Assembly: GCA_905250115.1 (NCBI GenBank)
Contig: CAJNOI010000028.1
Location: 1 to 64,000 of the forward strand
Direction of reading: 5' to 3'
DNA length: 64,000 nt
From: Adineta steineri
Taxonomy: Eukaryota; Rotifera; Eurotatoria; Adinetida; Adinetidae
The notes beneath the pieces are model-generated. The model saw only the letters and a program-made list of their open reading frames with translations. It was not told the origin of the DNA and ran no database searches. This document shows positions 33,791 to 46,424 of the stretch, one piece after another (position 1 is the first letter of the stretch; every line of letters begins with the position of its first letter). Both the position numbers and the translations under genes were made by a program.

Positions 33791-36201
33791 TGGCTGATAC
33801 TGATTCAGATACAACACTTGGTTTAGAACAAATTCCTTTGTTTCGTCAGCGAACATCACCACCACCAACTGACTTAAAACGAAAAATGAATACTAGTCCA
33901 TCACGTCAACATAAATACAACGATGATTCAGCGGATGCCAAATGGATTGCAACGCCGAATGTGGGCATACGAAGGTATTTAATGGTCTTTTTTTTATTCC
34001 TGCAATAAACGATAGAACGAAAAAAGAAAATAAATGCCATGATAAGAAAAAATGTTGATTCATATTTTGATTAGCTATAAAAGCAATGAGTACAGATGTA
34101 TTAAAATCCCCAAGTTCTATTATATCATACGGATCAATGGAGATATCATCAATAGATACCCGACGGTTTTTTGCCTATTACTAAAAATATTCTTATTTGT
34201 TCGATATATTTTAATTTTAGTCGTACAGCAATATTACAACCAGTATCAGCAATGAAATTAGTTTTTGATGGAGTTTCACTTGTTATTGGTATAGTTTTTT
34301 ATTACTATAGAATAAAATTATAATATTTTATTTTAAAATAGTACTTCTAACATGGTTATTATTTAAATATCTTGTTAAACCAGTTAAACGAGCATTTTTA
34401 TGTTCAGATTTAAGTTTATATCATCCACCACCGGAAAAAAAAGTTTTTCCAACATGGCTTTTATTCGTTTGTGCAATTGGTATACCATTGGTTGTTGTAT
34501 GTTAATTTATGAAATAATATTATTTAGATTTACTATTATTGTTTTTTGTTTAGATTATCCTCTCTGAAGGTGTTCGTTGGTATTATTTAATTCGTAAAAA
34601 AGCAGCTAAAGTAGTTTATAAAATTCAAATGGGTTCAAAAGTTATTGATATACCAGAATGGTTAGGAAATCTTTATATTGTCGTTGGTATGTTTTATTTT
34701 ATTATGAAATGTAAAAAACAAAAAACAAATATGATTTTTTTCAGGTGTCTTTATTTTTGCTAATTGTTGTAATTCATTTTTAACAAATGTTGGCAAAGTA
34801 ACTGTTGGACGATTACGACCACATTTTATTCCATCATGCTTTGAAAAATATTCTTATAAAGATTTCTGTCAATATCCCAATGAATGGATCGTTAATTATA
34901 CATGTATTGGAGAATCAGTTGATTTTGTAAAAGACAAAGATGGTGCCCATGATATTCGGTATGTTGAATGTCACAATAAAAGAAATTTAATAATATGAAT
35001 ATTAAAAATAAATGGAAGATTGATAGCTGAATAATATATTGTTGTTCTTCCTACTGTTTACTTGTTATATATGAAAAAATTTATGTATGACGCAAGACAC
35101 GTATAACTCGATGATTTAAAATCGACATATGAATGTAGAAAATCTCTGACAGGTTAACAGAATATGAGTAATTTGCTTCTACTAGATCGTAGTAAGATAA
35201 GACTGCTAAAAAAATGCGACGAAAATTTATATTTAGATCAACTTAGTAATCATATTGTACTTAAATTTCTCATATACATACAGTATATCAGCACTTATTT
35301 ATTTTTGATTACATTTCATCGATAATGACAGTTCTGAATATATTGGAAAATAACTCTTTATGAAAATATATAGAAAAAGTTCATATAGTGTAAGACTAAA
35401 TAGAAAAGGTTACAAAATTTTCGTAGGACATATGTTAAGTTGTAAAAATATCATTAATGGTGTTTTGTTATAGTTGACGAAATAATTGAGATTTTTTCAA
35501 TAAGCAAACAGTAGATGCTTTAGTTTAATTAACCCTTTGGTTACGGATCACCCATATATGGTATTTGAAGTTTCGAAGATATTACTGTTATTGCAATATC
35601 ATCTAGACTAAACCTAAAAGACTCTTTTCTTTGAGGGGTGCGGCTGAGATAGATAAGATACACCCACACCCACCTTTTTAAAATATATCCTAAATATTAT
35701 TTTCTTTTCTTTCTAGTCAATCATTTCCATCTGGACATTCATCATCAGCATTTTGTGGTTTAATATTTTTAGCTGTACGTTCTCTATTCTATCCTTTTGT
35801 TTCGTTATTATAAAAAATGAATTAATTCTAATTTTGTATTTAGCTTTACATCCATAAAGTTTGGAATTATCGTAATATTGGTCTATTTCCGTATGTTATG
35901 GAAATGCTTTGTTTTGCATTAGCTGCTTATATTGGTTTGTATTTATTTAATTATCTTCTTTTTCTTTTAATATAATTTTTCATTTTTTCAAGGTATTACA
36001 CGTATAACAGATAATCGTCATCATGCTACAGATGTTCTTAGTGGTGCAATTTTAGGAACAGTTGTGGCTATCATTGCTGTAAAATAATTTTTTTCTACGA
36101 AATATTTTTCTATTTCTTACTTTATTTAGTTTCGTTATATGGTTGGTTCATTTAAACGATCAGTTCTATTAGATCTTGGAACTGGAACAGCAACAGATTA
36201 A
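33790..36201 (+). CDS. Phospholipid phosphatase (LPP/PAP2 family), copy 2
   Basis: A tandem paralogue of the preceding enzyme. Exons: from 33791 (33790 if GTG is read) to 33974, 34221-34288, 34342-34496, 34554-34686, 34745-34958, 35717-35774, 35844-35934, 35993-36078, 36130-36201; about 353 residues. Motifs: C1 KVTVGRLRPHF, C2 FPSGHSSSAF (canonical PSGH) and C3 TRITDNRHHATDV. The start is unclear: the frame opens with GTG GCT GAT directly after an acceptor-like CAG, where ATG GCT GAT would be expected. Either the A of the ATG comes from an upstream exon, or translation starts at the in-frame ATG at 33885. Intron 34959-35716 (758 bp) is unusually long and carries a telomere-like repeat. Confidence 0.88.
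35633..35674. repeat. Third copy of the GGGTGTGGGTG-type repeat
   Basis: GAGGGGTGCGG and, about 20 bases later, ACACCCACACCCACC form an imperfect inverted pair like that at 27479-27534. Located in the long intron of LPP copy 2. Confidence 0.45.
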
Positions 36202-36499
36202 AACAAAATATGATGTCAGTTTTTTTTCTCATGTACCTACCTTTCTATCTTATATATGTATATGTTTAATCAAGCTATGGAATAATACTTTATTCTCTTT
36301 TTTTTCTTCTATTATTCTCGCTATATTAAATTTATTATTACTTAGTTTTTTTTGAAGAAGACAGATTATTGTCATTGTATATGTCTGTTTTCTTATTTTT
36401 AATTAAAGAATAAACGAGCATTTTGTATAAAGAGAAATATTATTATCAGATCATTCAATGATCTATTTCTCTTAGATTGTTTAGACGATATTCATATAA

Positions 36500-38611
36500 A
36501 TGGCAGAAAACCAAAATCAATTACCACTAGAAAATACTGACGAAGAACAGATATTAAATCAAATTAAAGATGAAATAGTCGAAGATGAACAACGAACATC
36601 TATTACTAATGACGTTATTCAAGCTGGAATAGTTAAATTAATGGTGGTAAGATAGATACTATAATAGAGATGTATTATTTCTATTTATTAATATTTTTTA
36701 GGAAAGTGAAATGCCAATTGAAGATCTAAGGAAGTTATATACTAATTCATCTAATGTTGCAAATGTATCTGTAACAAAACAAACAGAACTTAGTACATCT
36801 GAAGAAGATACTAGTGATGAAGAAGAAGATAGTGGTTATCAACGTTTGTTAATTGCTGAACACCCAAGTTTAAGTATGTACAACTGAAGAGAATACAAAA
36901 TATGAATTTCCTCTTATTTTAGATGAGAATGGAGAAGAAGAAGATGTTGACGATTCATCATTTACATTTTATTGGCAAAAAGCTATAAATATCGGTGAAC
37001 AATATCAAGCTGTTGTTCCTGATTTACTTTCATCATCCGAACTTAATGATCAAGGTTTAAAATAATTCATTTCCTTTTCGAATTTTTTCTAAAAAAAGAA
37101 AATCTTTAGAATCGCCTATTGATCAATTATTATGGTCTCCACCTTTAGATACAAATCAAGATGAAAATTCAACATTAGTTAATAAATATTTAAAATTAGC
37201 TTCTAAAGAATGTATGTTTATTTAAATAAATAAAACAAAAAATTCTATTTAGTTTCATTCTAGATCGAACAGCTGATCAAGAAACTATTCTTGAAGTATT
37301 TTTATCAACAAATTATGATATTGATCAAGCTTTAGATAAACTTCGTTTACCCACAACTAATAAAAATTATTGTATATTGATATTAAAAAATAGTATTTTT
37401 TTTCTTTATTTTACTTCATATTTTTAGTTATTTCAATACCATGGTCATTAACTGAATGTGATCAATTTGAACAATGTTTTAAAGAATATGGCAAAGATTT
37501 TTCAATGTTTAAGGTTTATTATCATTTTATTCTAACTAAAAATTATAATAATAAATCTAGATTCCAAATCGAACGGTGCATGAACTTATATTTTTTTATT
37601 ATATTTGGAAAAAATCAGCACGTCATGATATGTTTGTTCGACAAAATCGTGTAGAAAAACGACGATTTCATTTACATCCCTATGTTACGTAAGTGATATA
37701 CACTCATCTTTGTCTATTAAGTCTAAAACGTTAATTACGACAGTGTTAAGTTCTACTAAAATGAATCAGAATTCTCAATTTAGAGAACTTAATAGTTGTT
37801 AGATAATAATAATTTTATTTGATATAGAGTAGTTCAAAACATCTTTATATATATATGTGTAGTATGATATCGTCGTCATGCAATTTTATAATAGGCATAG
37901 CTGACGCGTTTTTTTCTTCTTTTCAGTTTGATCGATAATTAGTTTCGAACAATTACTATCGAATAATAGTAATCGATAGTTTATATTTGTTCAACATAAT
38001 AGATTATATATGAAATCAGAAATTTAAATGACTGAAGTCTAGAGAAAAACTATTGAATTGTGTCATAGTTAATAGAAGGTCGTTAGTTGATGAGTTTTTA
38101 TCAATTTATTTACGATCCGTGATATTCATTTGTTGTGTTTTATATTAGTCTAGCAGTTAGATGTCTAATGAGTAATATATAATGCATTCTCATTGCTATA
38201 CATGCATATAGATGAATCTTTTCTTCTTAAACTCCCTATACTTTAATACAATATGTATATATATAAATCTTCCTACTTTCCTTGTAAAATAAATAGGTTT
38301 ATTTTTATCCTATTTATTTTAGAGATTATCTGGAGAAATTCTTTATCGAACAAGAACTTCAATTAACTAGTGCATATGAACAAAATAACTCATCATCATT
38401 ACCCTTAAATACACAATTAAGTAGTGATCAATTATTATCCAAACGTCGTTTAAGTTCAGATCTATTTCTTAAACCAATGTCAACAGCTAAACGAACAAAA
38501 CCATTAATGAATACAACCGATCATGATCAGATTGATACCAATGAAAATCAACAAACAATACGAAGTTCAAGTCCCATATTAACAAAAAAACTACATGATG
38601 ATCTTAAATAA
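36500..38611 (+). CDS. MIER1: MIER-like ELM2-SANT transcriptional corepressor
   Basis: MIER proteins recruit HDAC1/2 through ELM2-SANT modules in the nucleus. Exons: 36500-36646, 36702-36873, 36923-37054, 37110-37211, 37264-37371, 37428-37513, 37561-37688, 38323-38611; 387 residues. An acidic N-terminus contains the MIER motif EMPIEDLRKLY. ELM2-like sequence runs through INIGEQYQAVVPDL to the LLW region and on to about residue 220. The SANT domain follows: WSLTECDQFEQCFKEYGKDF, then ELIFFYYIWKKSARHDMF. The C-terminus is polar. The order and the two signature motifs separate it from MTA and RCOR proteins. It starts 298 bp after the LPP copy 2 stop on the same strand, with an acceptor (CTCTTAG) ending at 36475. 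Confidence 0.87.
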
Positions 38612-41600
38612 GGAAAAATCGAATCAATTTGTTTTTTTTCTTCTTCTTGTATATGTTTTACTGTATGATAAAATTTCTATGACAAAGAATCTCCGATAAA
38701 ATATTATGTTCGTTACACACTTTCATATATAATAAGTGTATATATTCTACTTCTTATTTATTTCCATAAAAATGATGATGATCAAGTAATTACTTCTATG
38801 GCTTCATTCATTTATAATCGATATACATTATTTATATGCTTGACTTTTTCTATTGTAAGCAATCAAGTGGACTGTATTACATCGCTAGTAGACATAATGA
38901 TGATGATGAAGACTACGAATTGATTTTTATTATGATGTGGCACTCTTTTATGCTAGACAATAATAATAAAAATTTACTTGCGGCATGTTCATGCATATAA
39001 AACAATCTGATTGTATTTAATTGTTTAGCAGAAAAAAAGAAATGTGTGAATGTATAAGTGTAGAAAGACAAAACGATTCTAATCGGTTATTGTGTTATAA
39101 ATGAAAGGCGCAGACAATCGAAATGATAAGAATATTTATGCTCGACTGCAATGTACATTATTGTTGCATATATACAATATAATATCTAATTAGTATATGC
39201 TTTTGAATAACAAAATCGATCGATTTACTTAATAACATATGTTCTATTGAACAATTCTAAGATAAAATATTATTCAATTGTATAAACTAAAATTATCAGA
39301 TGAATATAATCATTTCTTGTTTTATTTGACTCTGAACGACAAAAATAAATATATACTTATTAATTGGAATTATTCATATTCGTATAGGGCATCAAACAGT
39401 GATTTGATGAAAGCAATCTCTTCGACCTTTGTTTCCTTATCTAACAAATCTGATTCAATTTCCTGCACTTGCATTCATTCTTCTATATTGTCTTTGTCAA
39501 TCTCCATTCTTTTTTCTTCACTATCATTGTTACGCAAGTCATTTAATAGTATGATAGTCATCTCTTACTTACATGCTATATCCTTTTTAATCAAATCTGT
39601 GTCCATGTTAACATTGTTAACAACATACAAAAAAAAACGAGAGGAGAAGAAAAAAAAAAGAATAGAAGCCGTTTGACTTTAACTTTCACATTTGGTATTA
39701 ATGACCTTCTCTATTATTGGATAGGACTTTGAAAATATAGGTATATATATTGTATAATTTCAATATTGTCTTTCGTATGCTATCCTCTTTTTTTATTTTT
39801 TGTTGTTGTCACTATCTTCCAATTGCTTTATACTAATTCGATAGTCATTGTAAATTTTTTTTTTCTATTTGCTTTTTGATCTTAGTTGGTTAGTATAGTG
39901 ATATTGAAGCGTATTATTTCTTTCAAAAAACTGAAGTGACAGCCAACACGGACTCGTTTTTTTTTTCTTGCTTCCTCCCTTTCTTCTTTTTCCTTCTTCT
40001 CGCTTCTTTTCAACTAAACCGCAAAAGTTATCGTGCACATGAAAAAAAAAAAAGTTTCGCTTTCATATCCGTTCTCGTCACTGTTTTCTTTCTCTCTTCT
40101 CGTTCTTCTCTTCTTATTATCATCTATAAATGGTAATGACTATGACACACATTTTCGTATATACGTATCTATATGTGTCTGTCCGTCAATTTCTTCATTG
40201 GCATCTTCAACAATCATTTGAATAGATTCAATCAAAAAGAATTAGTTATTACAGGTATAATTTCATTCTTATCTTCCAATAAGGAAATTCTTAAGTTGCA
40301 TGATAGTATATAGATATCTCTAAGAGATATAGTGATATAATCCATATATCAATGTTTATATAAAAATGAAAAAAAAAAACTGAAGTAATCTGTCATAGCA
40401 ATTTCTTTTTTCATATTTATTATACATGAATAGACAAGATGAGAAAAGAGGATCGATCGGGAATTGATTGCAAATTTTATGATCAAGTTATGATCGTGAC
40501 TTGCAAAAAAGATGCGTAGCGTGTATGTGTGCATATTGTATCAATTTTAAAGTAAGATTATGTTAATGGGTGCGTGTGTATGTACGATTGACGAGATAAA
40601 TTCACTTATTGTTGTAAGAAGGGCGTGTAGTTTGTGTGTTGATCATCTTTTAGATGTGACATGTTTTTTATTGTCGTAAGAAGAAGAACAAGAAGAAGAC
40701 ATCTTCTTTTTTTCTACATTTTAACTATTCATACTATATGTTAAAAAGATGTTGATAAGGTAAGAGTGAAGCAATATAAATAATATTAATTTTAGATAGA
40801 AATAAGTAAGAGGAACATTGTTAATTATAGTATATTTAGTAATGACTATAATTTGCCCAGTATACATTAAAAATCAGTTGTTGATTTTTGTCAATTCAGT
40901 TGCGCTTGATTGTTTACATATCCTATCTCATTTCGATATACGTATCTCACATTAACTGAAACTATCTATTCATCTATCTCTCAAGGACAAATGAAACTAA
41001 TAACATTGAAACAAAAACATCTTCTCTTCTGACAGATGTCGTCTAATATACAGTTTATATGTTAATGTAGATCTATATATCATCTTGCAATATATTCTCA
41101 CGCATATAAGTCAAACAAAATTGACTCATTTTCTCACTCTTTTATGATATTAAGTGTATGAACATCTTCGATAGATATATTTCTTAATGTAATAGATTCT
41201 CAAAAAGCATCATAAGTATTCTAATAGATGCTAATAAATAAATATATATATATATATATATATATTCGCTTGAAGTAGCAGTAGCCGATTTAATGAAGTC
41301 TACCTTGAATTGTATGCGAAATAACGAGGAGGAAAGAGTTGATTTCATGCGAGAAAATTAGACAAAATAAATGCATATGAATAGAACGAACATAATGAAG
41401 CGTAACAAACGCCGCCTCAACTTTCGTCTGCATGATTTAAATATATATATATATTATTAAGAAAATACAATTTCCGATTAGAATTCAATTTTTTCTTCAT
41501 TTACCAAAAAAAAAGATAAAGATAAATATAATTCAACAATAACAATAACAACGTATACATATATATATATATATTATATATATCAAATGTTATCGATTCC

Positions 41601-41919
41601 ATTAGCCCCATTTGAAGATGATAATAATAATAATAGTAGTAGTGTTGGTACTATTGAGCAACATATATATGTATATATATAAACACAGGTTATAGACCCT
41701 TAGGCTTGGCTGAAGAGACATCTTGTCCTTTTCTTTACAGCCATTCTCTCTACTTGTCGCCGTTAGATCGGTCATAAAAAAGAAAGATGAAAGAAAGAAA
41801 GAACGAACATATCAAGTCGATATGAATATATCATGTCTCGTTTCCGTTTGTAATATTGTCATATTTTTGTTTTGTTTGTACCAAAAATATATTCTTTTGC
41901 CTAATAATTATTTAGATAA
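38612..41919. other. Intergenic region, 3.3 kb
   Basis: AT-rich with no supported gene. (TA)n microsatellites lie near 41240-41266 and 41560-41583. Short open frames at 39278-39676 and 39936-40221 are low-complexity and lack domains. Confidence 0.45.
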
Positions 41920-43593
41920 ATGAATGAAATTAATATGAATTTACCATCATTTAATTCTTCAATAATACAATCACAATCTTTTTATATTCCACCAAAATTA
42001 ATTGATAATAATACCCATAATCATCATCTTCATCATTATCATCCTCCTCAATCAATCAATAATCAAACATTATCCTTATTATCATTTCACAATTCATGGA
42101 TATTTCCAATATTTATTCTTTCAATATTTGGTATAATATTTACAATAATAATATTATATTTATTTCTATATATTTCAATACGTCGTTTAAATAATCATTT
42201 AGTTTTAACTAATTTATTTATTTGCTTCAGTGTTTGTTTTATCTATATTATCGTTATCTTTTTCTTAATACGTGGTAATGAATTATTTTGTAGTCTACGA
42301 GAATTTTTATCACAATTAGCATATGCTTTACTATATTCGGCGTTATTATGTCGTTACATAATGCAATGGTTAGCTGCAAGAATTTTATCAAAACGAACAA
42401 AACAATTAACAGCACTATTAATTTATTTATTACTTATATGTATACAAATACCAATTGGTATACTTTGGTGGTATTTTACTTTCCCACGTTCATGTCAACA
42501 GCAACAATTAATAAATGAATATCCAAAATTTCAATTTCAATTTCAAAAACAAATATCATTGTCATCATCAATCAAACCATGTTCACATCAATGTATTGTT
42601 GATTATCGTTTTTACGCGACATATACATATACAATAGTAGAATTATTTCTATGCACAATAATAGCAATATGTCTATTTCTATGTCGTTATTGTCATCGAA
42701 ATAAAGCCGAAAAAGAACAATTACTAAGAATACATAAGAATAATGCATCATTATCTTTTTTTAATATGTTTGCATTTATTTTAATTGATATTGTATGGTT
42801 ACTATGGACATTTATCTATCATTATACACATCCATCATTCGCTTTTCCATCACTTATTATTGGTATGTTTACAATAGGAACAATATGTTTACTATTTATT
42901 TTAATTCCACAAATTTATTTTTATTCAAAAATTAAATTAAATGATGTTAATATTACCCAAACAACTTTATTTACGAATAAATTAACAACCATAGGAGATT
43001 CAAAAGATAAGGATTCCCTTCTTCGTGAAAAACCTGAAGATAATAATGATATTAATAATAAACAACAAATTGCATCAAATGAAAGTGAATTATCGTATGA
43101 ATTAGGTACTAGTGGAACATTTCTACCTATTACTCGAACGCCTCGAGGTCCATTTAAAGTAATAAATGCAGATAAAATAGTATCGACTAAAACACATGAT
43201 ATGCCGAATAATAAAGAACATTCGAATACAATACAAAGATCAAATGAATCAACTAAAAGTGAAAGAAAAAGCGATACATCAATAACTAATGTAATAAATC
43301 AACAAGAACAATNNNNNNNNNNNNNNNNNNNNNNNNNNNNNNNNNNNNNNNNNNNNNNNNNNNNNNNNNNNNNNNNNNNNNNNNNNNNNNNNNNNNNNNN
43401 NNNNNNNNNNNNTGATGAAGATGAAATTGAAGTAAATGTTCATAATAGTCATAGTCATGCAACATCAATGAGTGAACATTTAAAAGATTATCATACAGGT
43501 CAAACTGAACATGATGATCGTATTATATTACATATGGATGCTGATGAAGAAGAAGAAGAAGAGTCATATAATAAAAAACTTGTATATGTATAA
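41920..43593 (+). CDS. Class C-like seven-transmembrane receptor (GPRC5/boss type), with gap
   Basis: A single open exon interrupted by a 100-N gap at 43313-43412, with the same frame on both sides. A short, His/Asn-rich N-terminus (about 55 residues) has no large ligand-binding lobe. Seven hydrophobic segments follow: about residues 58-85, 92-118, 123-150, 163-185, 228-250, 275-300 and 308-332. Class C features are the CSLREFLSQLAYALLYSALLCRYI sequence at TM3 (two parts: CSLREFL and YALLYSALL) and LIPQIYFY at the end of TM7, like the xPKxY motif. The tail after residue 335 is long, acidic and His-rich. No signal peptide is evident. A GPRC5/bride-of-sevenless-like receptor is the best reading. 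True length is unknown because of the gap. Confidence 0.65.
   Translation: MNEINMNLPSFNSSIIQSQSFYIPPKLIDNNTHNHHLHHYHPPQSINNQTLSLLSFHNSWIFPIFILSIFGIIFTIIILYLFLYISIRRLNNHLVLTNLFICFSVCFIYIIVIFFLIRGNELFCSLREFLSQLAYALLYSALLCRYIMQWLAARILSKRTKQLTALLIYLLLICIQIPIGILWWYFTFPRSCQQQQLINEYPKFQFQFQKQISLSSSIKPCSHQCIVDYRFYATYTYTIVELFLCTIIAICLFLCRYCHRNKAEKEQLLRIHKNNASLSFFNMFAFILIDIVWLLWTFIYHYTHPSFAFPSLIIGMFTIGTICLLFILIPQIYFYSKIKLNDVNITQTTLFTNKLTTIGDSKDKDSLLREKPEDNNDINNKQQIASNESELSYELGTSGTFLPITRTPRGPFKVINADKIVSTKTHDMPNNKEHSNTIQRSNESTKSERKSDTSITNVINQQEQXXXXXXXXXXXXXXXXXXXXXXXXXXXXXXXXXXDEDEIEVNVHNSHSHATSMSEHLKDYHTGQTEHDDRIILHMDADEEEEEESYNKKLVYV
43313..43412. other. Assembly gap (100 N) inside a coding exon
   Basis: Exactly 100 N between a CAA-rich and a GAT/GAA-rich stretch; a collapsed trinucleotide repeat may be the cause. 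The frame is kept only if the true gap is 1 modulo 3. Confidence 0.98.
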
Positions 43594-44778
43594 ATAATTA
43601 ACCCTTTTGTTTTCTCTTTTGTGATATGTTATTCTTTTCCTATATTCCTCAGATATAAACATAATATATCTCTTGATTTGTCTTTGTAACGTCTTTTTGA
43701 ACAGTGCAATGTTTCCTCTTTTTTTTGTATTCTAATTAAATTGCTAGTACTGTCAATATTCTTTGTCTTATTATCTTATAGCAGAGATACGAGAGATATC
43801 AATTTACAATAATCTAATAAGTGATTTTTGTGATAATAGTCAAAATGAAATCATTTTTCAAATATATTATCAATAAAATTATTGTAATTGAATTATGATC
43901 TATTCGATTGATTTAGATTCAAGAAATTTTAAACATCTTCTAAAAGAAACGTGTTATTTTTCAAGATTACATCGATTGCCTAAGTTAATCATCTTGAGTT
44001 TTTTTTATCGAATTTATCGAGAGAGAAATTTGCTTAGAGACAAAAAAAAGCTTGCTAAAATGATTTCCTAATTAATATAAAATGAAACGAACAAGGATGA
44101 CTAGCTTATTAAATAATGAATAAAATTACTATAAATCAAATATATTAAGACTTCATAGTAAAAACCTTGTATTAAATTAATGTATAGACGATGATCTAAT
44201 ACATGCCTGATCAAATTCTGTCCAGACTCTTCTACCTGCATTGATAAACTTTTACAATTCACTAATCAAGGTCCATCTAATCAGCCAATAAGACTTGAAA
44301 ACATTATAAATCTTTCTTCCTCACCTTGACCTTGTTCTATATTCTCTCACTTGGTAACACTTACTTCATTGTCTGAACCCAATTTTTTTATGAAATCTAT
44401 CGGATAATTTCTGTCAAACTAAGTTCTGCACAAATATACGTAGATCATGAGAAAAACTATATATAAAGTAATTATATCTATTGTCAAGCCAACTGAAGCA
44501 ATAAGTTTTTCAAATGTATCAGTGAAATCCTCTAACGTAAACTAATGAATTACTACAAAAATAACTGCCAATCTTTCTTCACAAAAAAAGTATACTGGCT
44601 TCTTTTCTAGCACTACAACTAGACCTGTATTAACATAATGATACACAAGAGTTCTGATGGCATCTGTCTCCGTTCAATTATATATATATATCTTTTACCA
44701 TAATGTATCATCTTTGTTCTATTATATTTTATAGACATATTATTTAATAGAGTATTCAATATATTCCTTCCGAAGTGA

Positions 44779-44800
44779 TGTGAGCCACGGGTGGCTCACA
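44779..44800. repeat. Perfect short palindrome
   Basis: TGTGAGCCAC, then GG, then GTGGCTCACA: a 10-bp perfect stem with a 2-base centre. It is unusually GC-rich for this AT-rich region and lies 50 bp from the TA-flanked MITE. Confidence 0.6.
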
Positions 44801-44851
44801 CTTTGCATTTCATATCTTAATGTCTAAATGCGTTTTTTAAAAAAAACAGGA

Positions 44852-45066
44852 TATACCATAAGATGCAGCATGAAGCGCTCTAAAATCTACAATGTAAATC
44901 CTATCTCAATGGTGTATAAACCTCGACGTAAAATACCATGATTTCGTAGCACTCTCAAAAATTTGATTGCACACAGTTTTGCGTTTCTTGAAAACAAAAA
45001 GTGCACAATTGGAGTAGATGCTACGGTGTAGATTGTAGAGCTTTTCGCGCTGCATCTTATAGTATA
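44852..45066. mobile_element. MITE with TA-type ends (Tc1/mariner-like)
   Basis: Terminal inverted repeats of about 43 bp begin TATACCATAAGATGCAGC on the left and TATACTATAAGATGCAGC from the right, agreeing at about 35 of 43 positions. The TA outer dinucleotides fit a TA target duplication, suggesting the Tc1/mariner superfamily. 215 bp, no coding capacity. Confidence 0.6.
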
Positions 45067-46424
45067 TTTTGTTTACAAATAAGACGTATTTATTAATGTA
45101 ATTTTCTATAAGAATCGAATCACCTCAGAAGAGATATGTTTATTCTATTTTTAGGTATGTAACAGTTGGAAAACTGAAAATATTTGATTAAATATTAAAT
45201 TCATATTTCTTTTACAATATATCATATACGTAAAAAAATAATATTCTTTAGTAAATCATTCAAAGATAGCCATATAGTAAATAGAATATAAATAGATACT
45301 ACTTTTATAAGTGGTTACACAAAATATTTAAACTAATACAGACAATATATATATATATATATATATAGACAACTATTTCTATTTCTTTCAAGTATAATTC
45401 TACATGACACTTATATACAAGTGTTAAATATAAGTATATGTTATATTTATCTTTCTTTTTTGGTTTTTCGAATATTAATTTCTCTAGATAATGATAATAA
45501 GATACTGTTCTATTGTGAACAATATTTTTAACTTCGATAAATATTGTATAATAAGATAATAAATAATATCGGATTATAAAATTTAACTATTAAATTAAAT
45601 AATCATTACAAATGTCATAGTCAATACTATCGAGTAAATTTATTCAATTATATAACAATCAATTCGAGTAAAGTCATCATAAGGGTGATGTCAATTGAAA
45701 TTGTATGCATTATGCCGACTAACCCTGTCATATATAATTTACTACTCATCTACGACATCATACTAATAAAAATGACAACATTACAAAAATAAAAAAGATT
45801 ATACTTGTCGTCTACATCTATTTTCTTATTATTAATCATTAGTATTGTTTTAAACGTTAGATCGTATTTTGAATTTCAATGCAATACTATATTAATCATA
45901 TTATTATTGAGTATCAAAAATATATTTTATGCTAAATTTATTTATACAGCTGTTAACAATTAACATTTGCTACTAATTATTCGTTAATCCTAATGCAAAT
46001 CCATCAACCTATTGTAAACAATAACTTATGCTTGAGATCTTATTCTATCCTACAGAATATTTTTTTATGTGATAAGAAAATTGATTAAAATAACAAACTG
46101 TTAAATATTAATCAATGTTAATAACTGGAATTAGTTTTGAAATTTATAATATCATGAAAACATTTGGTTGATAGCTGAATTTTTGAAACATTTGTTTTGC
46201 GACTAATGAAACAAAACTCATATTTGATAATTGCATACAAGTTCCAAATGAATGAAATCTTGTTAAAGAAAGTGAAATATTTTATTCAAGAAAAAAGTCG
46301 TACATCACTTATTCCTTTAATCTATTTTTTATGATGTTTTTCTTAACATCAAACAGTATTATATACTTTTCAACTTGTTTTTTTTTCAGTCTAAAAATAA
46401 TATTTTTTTTTTGTAAATTTCAAA

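Larger units (their letters stand above)
43594..46424. other. Intergenic region, 2.8 kb
   Basis: No gene supported. It contains a perfect 10-bp-stem hairpin (44779-44800), a TA-flanked MITE (44852-45066) and a (TA)n run near 45344-45366. Confidence 0.45.

Noticed and set aside
39278-40221. Several short plus-strand frames between the MIER-like and class C receptor genes
   Set aside because: Ser/Phe/Leu-rich low-complexity translations of pyrimidine tracts; no splice or domain support.
41238-41266. (TA)n run considered as an origin or regulatory element
   Set aside because: Ordinary AT microsatellite; similar runs occur at 41560-41583, 45344-45366 and 46799-46815.
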